The notes below the pieces were generated by a model. It was not told where the DNA came from. It saw only the letters and a program-made list of their open reading frames with translations, and searched no databases. A stretch of DNA of 64,000 nt from Bacteroidota bacterium. GTDB taxonomy: Bacteria; Bacteroidota; Bacteroidia; Chitinophagales; Chitinophagaceae. Below are positions 61,519 through 64,000 of the stretch, one piece after another. Within the stretch, counting starts at the first letter, position 1. Every line of letters begins with the position of its first letter. Position numbers and translations under genes: made by a program. Location: the NCBI GenBank assembly GCA_030706735.1, contig JAUZNZ010000008.1:1-64000 (forward strand). The letters are read 5' to 3'.

Positions 61519-62984
61519 AAAAGATCCTTTTTTCTCATTCTTACTTTATGCGCCTGGATCCCAAGCAATGGGAAACGGGACAACCCTATCCGCCCCTGGG
61601 AACCCTTCATGCGGCCGCATTCATGCGGGCCAACGGTTTCCCCGTCGCCTTGTTCGATACGCAGTTTGCAGAAGGGCCCGATAAGTTGATCGATTGGCTG
61701 GATGCGGAACGCCCCGATGTTTTCGTGATCTATGACGACGGCTTCAACTACCTGACTAAAATGTGCCTCACCAATATGCGTGAAGCGGCATTCCGGATGA
61801 TTCGGCTGGCCAAGGAACGAGGCTGCACGGTGATCCTCTCCGGTTCCGATTCTACAGACCATTATCAGAAATACCTGGAACACGGGGCGGATTTTGTCCT
61901 CCTGGGAGAAGGGGAAATGACACTCCTGGAACTCATCACCGCGATCCGGTACGGCGTGCTGGATTTTTCCCAGATCCCCGGCCTGGCATTGCGTCAACAT
62001 AATGATCCTATAAAAACTACAGGGCGAAAATTGATCAAAGACCTCGATGCATTGCCCATGCCGGCGTGGGATCTTGTAGATATGAGTATGTACAGGAATA
62101 CCTGGCTCAGTCACGCCGGCTATTTTTCTCTCAACGTCGGAACGACTCGCGGCTGCCCCTTCAAATGCAACTGGTGCGCAAAGCCTATCTATGGGAATAG
62201 GTACCATGCCAGATCGCCCCGCCACGTGGTGGAAGAACTTAAATGGCTGAAGGAACAGTACGCCTTTGACCATATCTGGTTTTGCGACGATATCTTCGGG
62301 CTGAAGCCGGGGTGGGTCGATGAATTTGCCGATCTGGTCGAAGAGGCCGGACTGAAGTTCCGGTTCAAGATCCAATCCCGCGCCGATCTGCTGGTACAGC
62401 AAAATTATGTCCGGGCACTGGCCCGGGCCGGATGCGCCGATGTCTGGATGGGCGCGGAGAGCGGTTCCCAAAAGATACTCGACGCCATGGACAAGGGCAT
62501 CACCGTCGAACAGATCCGCGTGGCCACGCAACTCCTCAGGCAGCACGGCGTGAAAGCCTCCTTCTTCATCCAGTTCGGCTATCCGGGTGAGACGCGCGAA
62601 GATATTCAAAAGACGATCCGGATGATCAATACCTTGCTTCCGGACAGCCTCGGCATTTCCGTCTCTTACCCATTGCCAGGCACCGTATTTTACGAACGCG
62701 TGAAGGCTGATCTCAAAGAAAAAGCCAATTGGACCGACTCCGATGAACTGCAGATCATGTTCCGTAACGCCCATACGCCGGCCTTTTACAAACAGCTGCA
62801 TCGCTACGTGCACAAAACCTATCGCAGACACCTTGCCCTGGCAAGTCTGAAGAACCTCTTTGCACATCCCGCCGCTACGTCCTGGGCTTCTCTTAAACGC
62901 GCAGCCTCCCTGGCCTGGTACACCCCAAGCGCCCTCCTGGCCGGCTATCGCCTCCACCGGATAGCTAAAATCCCTCATTCTTAG
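61515..62984 (+). CDS. B12-binding-domain radical SAM enzyme
   Basis: This is a second B12-type radical SAM protein, only distantly like the first. The cobalamin domain includes PYPPLGTLHAAAFMRANGFP, VFVIYDDGFNYLTKMC and ADFVLLGEGEMTLLELI. The radical SAM motif CPFKCNWC gives Cys214, Cys218 and Cys221, then WFCDDIF and GAESGSQKILDAMDKG. The start at 61515 forms an ATGA overlap with the previous stop; an ATG at 61500 is the alternative. The C-terminal 90 residues are helical and basic. The substrate is unknown. Confidence 0.92.
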   Translation: MKKILFSHSYFMRLDPKQWETGQPYPPLGTLHAAAFMRANGFPVALFDTQFAEGPDKLIDWLDAERPDVFVIYDDGFNYLTKMCLTNMREAAFRMIRLAKERGCTVILSGSDSTDHYQKYLEHGADFVLLGEGEMTLLELITAIRYGVLDFSQIPGLALRQHNDPIKTTGRKLIKDLDALPMPAWDLVDMSMYRNTWLSHAGYFSLNVGTTRGCPFKCNWCAKPIYGNRYHARSPRHVVEELKWLKEQYAFDHIWFCDDIFGLKPGWVDEFADLVEEAGLKFRFKIQSRADLLVQQNYVRALARAGCADVWMGAESGSQKILDAMDKGITVEQIRVATQLLRQHGVKASFFIQFGYPGETREDIQKTIRMINTLLPDSLGISVSYPLPGTVFYERVKADLKEKANWTDSDELQIMFRNAHTPAFYKQLHRYVHKTYRRHLALASLKNLFAHPAATSWASLKRAASLAWYTPSALLAGYRLHRIAKIPHS

Positions 62985-63004
62985 TACCTTAATGAAGCAA
63001 ACGC

Positions 63005-63853
63005 ATGTCGATGAACGAGTTGAGCCATGATCGGAACGAACAGGACGCGGCCTCGGCCTTCAGCAGACAGGCGCCCCTCTTCGATCAATATGACGCCGGG
63101 AATACGATCATTCAATATAAACGCCGCCGCGTACGTGATTGCGTCATGCAATGCCTCGCTCCGGGCAGCACGATCCTCGAGCTCAATGCCGGAACGGGTC
63201 AGGATTCGATCTGGCTGGCGGGTAAGGGCCACAAGGTGCACGCCACCGACATCGCACCGGGTATGCTCGCCGAGCTCGAAAAAAAAGTCAACGCCCTGGG
63301 ATTGGCCGCACAGGTGACCTGGGAACCCTGTTCGTTCACACAGCTGGCGGGGTTGAGATCCAAGGGGCCCTACGACCTGATCTTTTCCAATTTCGCAGGC
63401 CTTAACTGCACCGGCAAATTGGACGAGGTGCTGAACTCTTTTTCCGGATTGCTGAAGCCTGGTGGGCATGTCCTGCTCGTCGTATTGCCCTCCTTCTGCC
63501 TTTGGGAATCCTTACTGTTGTTCAGGGGGAAGTTCAGAACGGCTTTCCGGCGTCTGTTTGCTAAAAAAGGGGCCCGCTCACGCGTGGAGGGCGTCTATTT
63601 CAAATGCTGGTATTATCCTCCATCTTATATTACCCGCGTCCTGGCCCGGTCTTTCACGCTGAAAGGGCTCGAAGGGTTATGCAGCATCGTCCCGCCTTCC
63701 TATATCGAGCAATTCGCCGAGCGGCATCCCAAATTATACCATTGGTTGGTTAAAAAGGAAGATCGTTGGAAATCCAGCCGGCCATGGAGATCGATCGGGG
63801 ACTATTACATCATCACCTTGCAAAAGACGGAGGATCATTCCGCCGCGAAGTAA
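63005..63853 (+). CDS. class I SAM-dependent methyltransferase
   Basis: This is a 282-residue methyltransferase. The SAM site STILELNAGTGQDSIWLA contains ELNAGTGQD as motif I; HATDIAPGM and YDLIFSNFAGLNC follow, and LKPGGHVLLVVLPSF is motif III. An 80-residue C-terminal part (PPSYITRVLARSF region) may bind the acceptor. It is the last complete gene of the cluster, starting 20 bases after the radical SAM gene. Its end overlaps the 3' end of a convergent gene. Confidence 0.9.
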   Translation: MSMNELSHDRNEQDAASAFSRQAPLFDQYDAGNTIIQYKRRRVRDCVMQCLAPGSTILELNAGTGQDSIWLAGKGHKVHATDIAPGMLAELEKKVNALGLAAQVTWEPCSFTQLAGLRSKGPYDLIFSNFAGLNCTGKLDEVLNSFSGLLKPGGHVLLVVLPSFCLWESLLLFRGKFRTAFRRLFAKKGARSRVEGVYFKCWYYPPSYITRVLARSFTLKGLEGLCSIVPPSYIEQFAERHPKLYHWLVKKEDRWKSSRPWRSIGDYYIITLQKTEDHSAAK

Positions 63854-64000
63854 GCAGGCCACCGGGCCTCCAATCCCTTCATCTTGTCGGTGAAGAAGGC
63901 CATGATACGCGCTTGCAGATAGGCGGGATCCGGCTTGGAATAATGCTTGCCGGTCAGCAGGGACATCCGGTCGCCCTTTTTATTGCGCGCGCCGATATCG
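63835..64000 (-). CDS. 3' end of a gene running off the window
   Basis: A minus-strand frame of 54 codons to the window edge ends in a TGA at 63835 and reads protein-like, with KKGDRMSLLTGKHYSKPDPA and a C-terminal WPAYFAAE. Its end overlaps the methyltransferase gene by 19 bases in the convergent direction. I do not recognise the family; only the C-terminus is visible. Confidence 0.55.
   Translation of the reverse strand, partial: DIGARNKKGDRMSLLTGKHYSKPDPAYLQARIMAFFTDKMKGLEARWPAYFAAE

Noticed and set aside
61470-62978. A 502-codon antisense open frame across the second B12 radical SAM gene
   Set aside because: Same reason: the plus-strand gene has all radical SAM and B12-domain motifs and the antisense frame has none.

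Overview
The window looks like a chromosome segment of a Bacteroidota bacterium, most likely in or near the Chitinophagaceae. The signs are a SusC/SusD pair, families typical of the phylum (DUF4251, DUF4382, DUF5777, ASPIC/UnbV-VCBS proteins, a T9SS-like C-terminal domain), a tmRNA whose tag ends in YAMAA, TAnnTTTG-type -7 elements and few clear Shine-Dalgarno sites. Base composition is GC-rich (mid-fifties per cent by eye), except for an AT-richer patch at about 3.06-4.5 kb. No tRNA, rRNA, CRISPR array, insertion sequence or integrase was seen. All calls come from reading the sequence; no database search was run.

Layout: 0-3 kb holds housekeeping genes (dxr, rseP) and ssrA with its terminator. 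At 3-4.5 kb an isochorismatase-type hydrolase and an AraC regulator lie on the minus strand; the hydrolase frame runs into the 3' end of ssrA. From 4.5 to 17 kb are a secreted esterase, a cupin, a DUF4382 lipoprotein, a T9SS-type secreted protein, an endonuclease III homologue, a lytic transglycosylase, and a minus-strand group of a DoxX-like membrane protein, a GH30-like glycosidase, a type-B carboxylesterase and an NAD-binding protein. From 17 to 37.6 kb lies a carbohydrate-use region: an MBL-fold hydrolase, GH2 enzyme, SusC/SusD, an ASPIC/UnbV-VCBS lipoprotein, a seven-haem cytochrome, a GH27 alpha-galactosidase and, further on, a DUF1080 protein.

From 38 to 44 kb there is a LytTR regulator facing a compact SLOG + TIR gene pair that resembles the signalling half of Thoeris anti-phage defence but has no SIR2 effector. 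Next come an ECF sigma factor (TTG start) overlapping a protein with an inner-membrane segment, a low-complexity linker and a beta-barrel, then an OB-fold protein and a cytochrome/YceI/DUF5777 cluster.

From 44 kb to the end lies a large surface-glycan or glycolipid cluster: flippase, O-antigen-polymerase-like protein, two GT2 and two GT4 glycosyltransferases, an ABC exporter, a GT39-like transferase, four SAM methyltransferases, two B12-binding radical SAM enzymes, a SPASM-type radical SAM enzyme, an amidohydrolase and a flavin-reductase-like protein. The number of radical SAM enzymes and methyltransferases is unusual for an ordinary O-antigen locus and suggests an unusual modified product. 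This cluster and the SLOG/TIR pair are the two best candidates for undescribed biology here.
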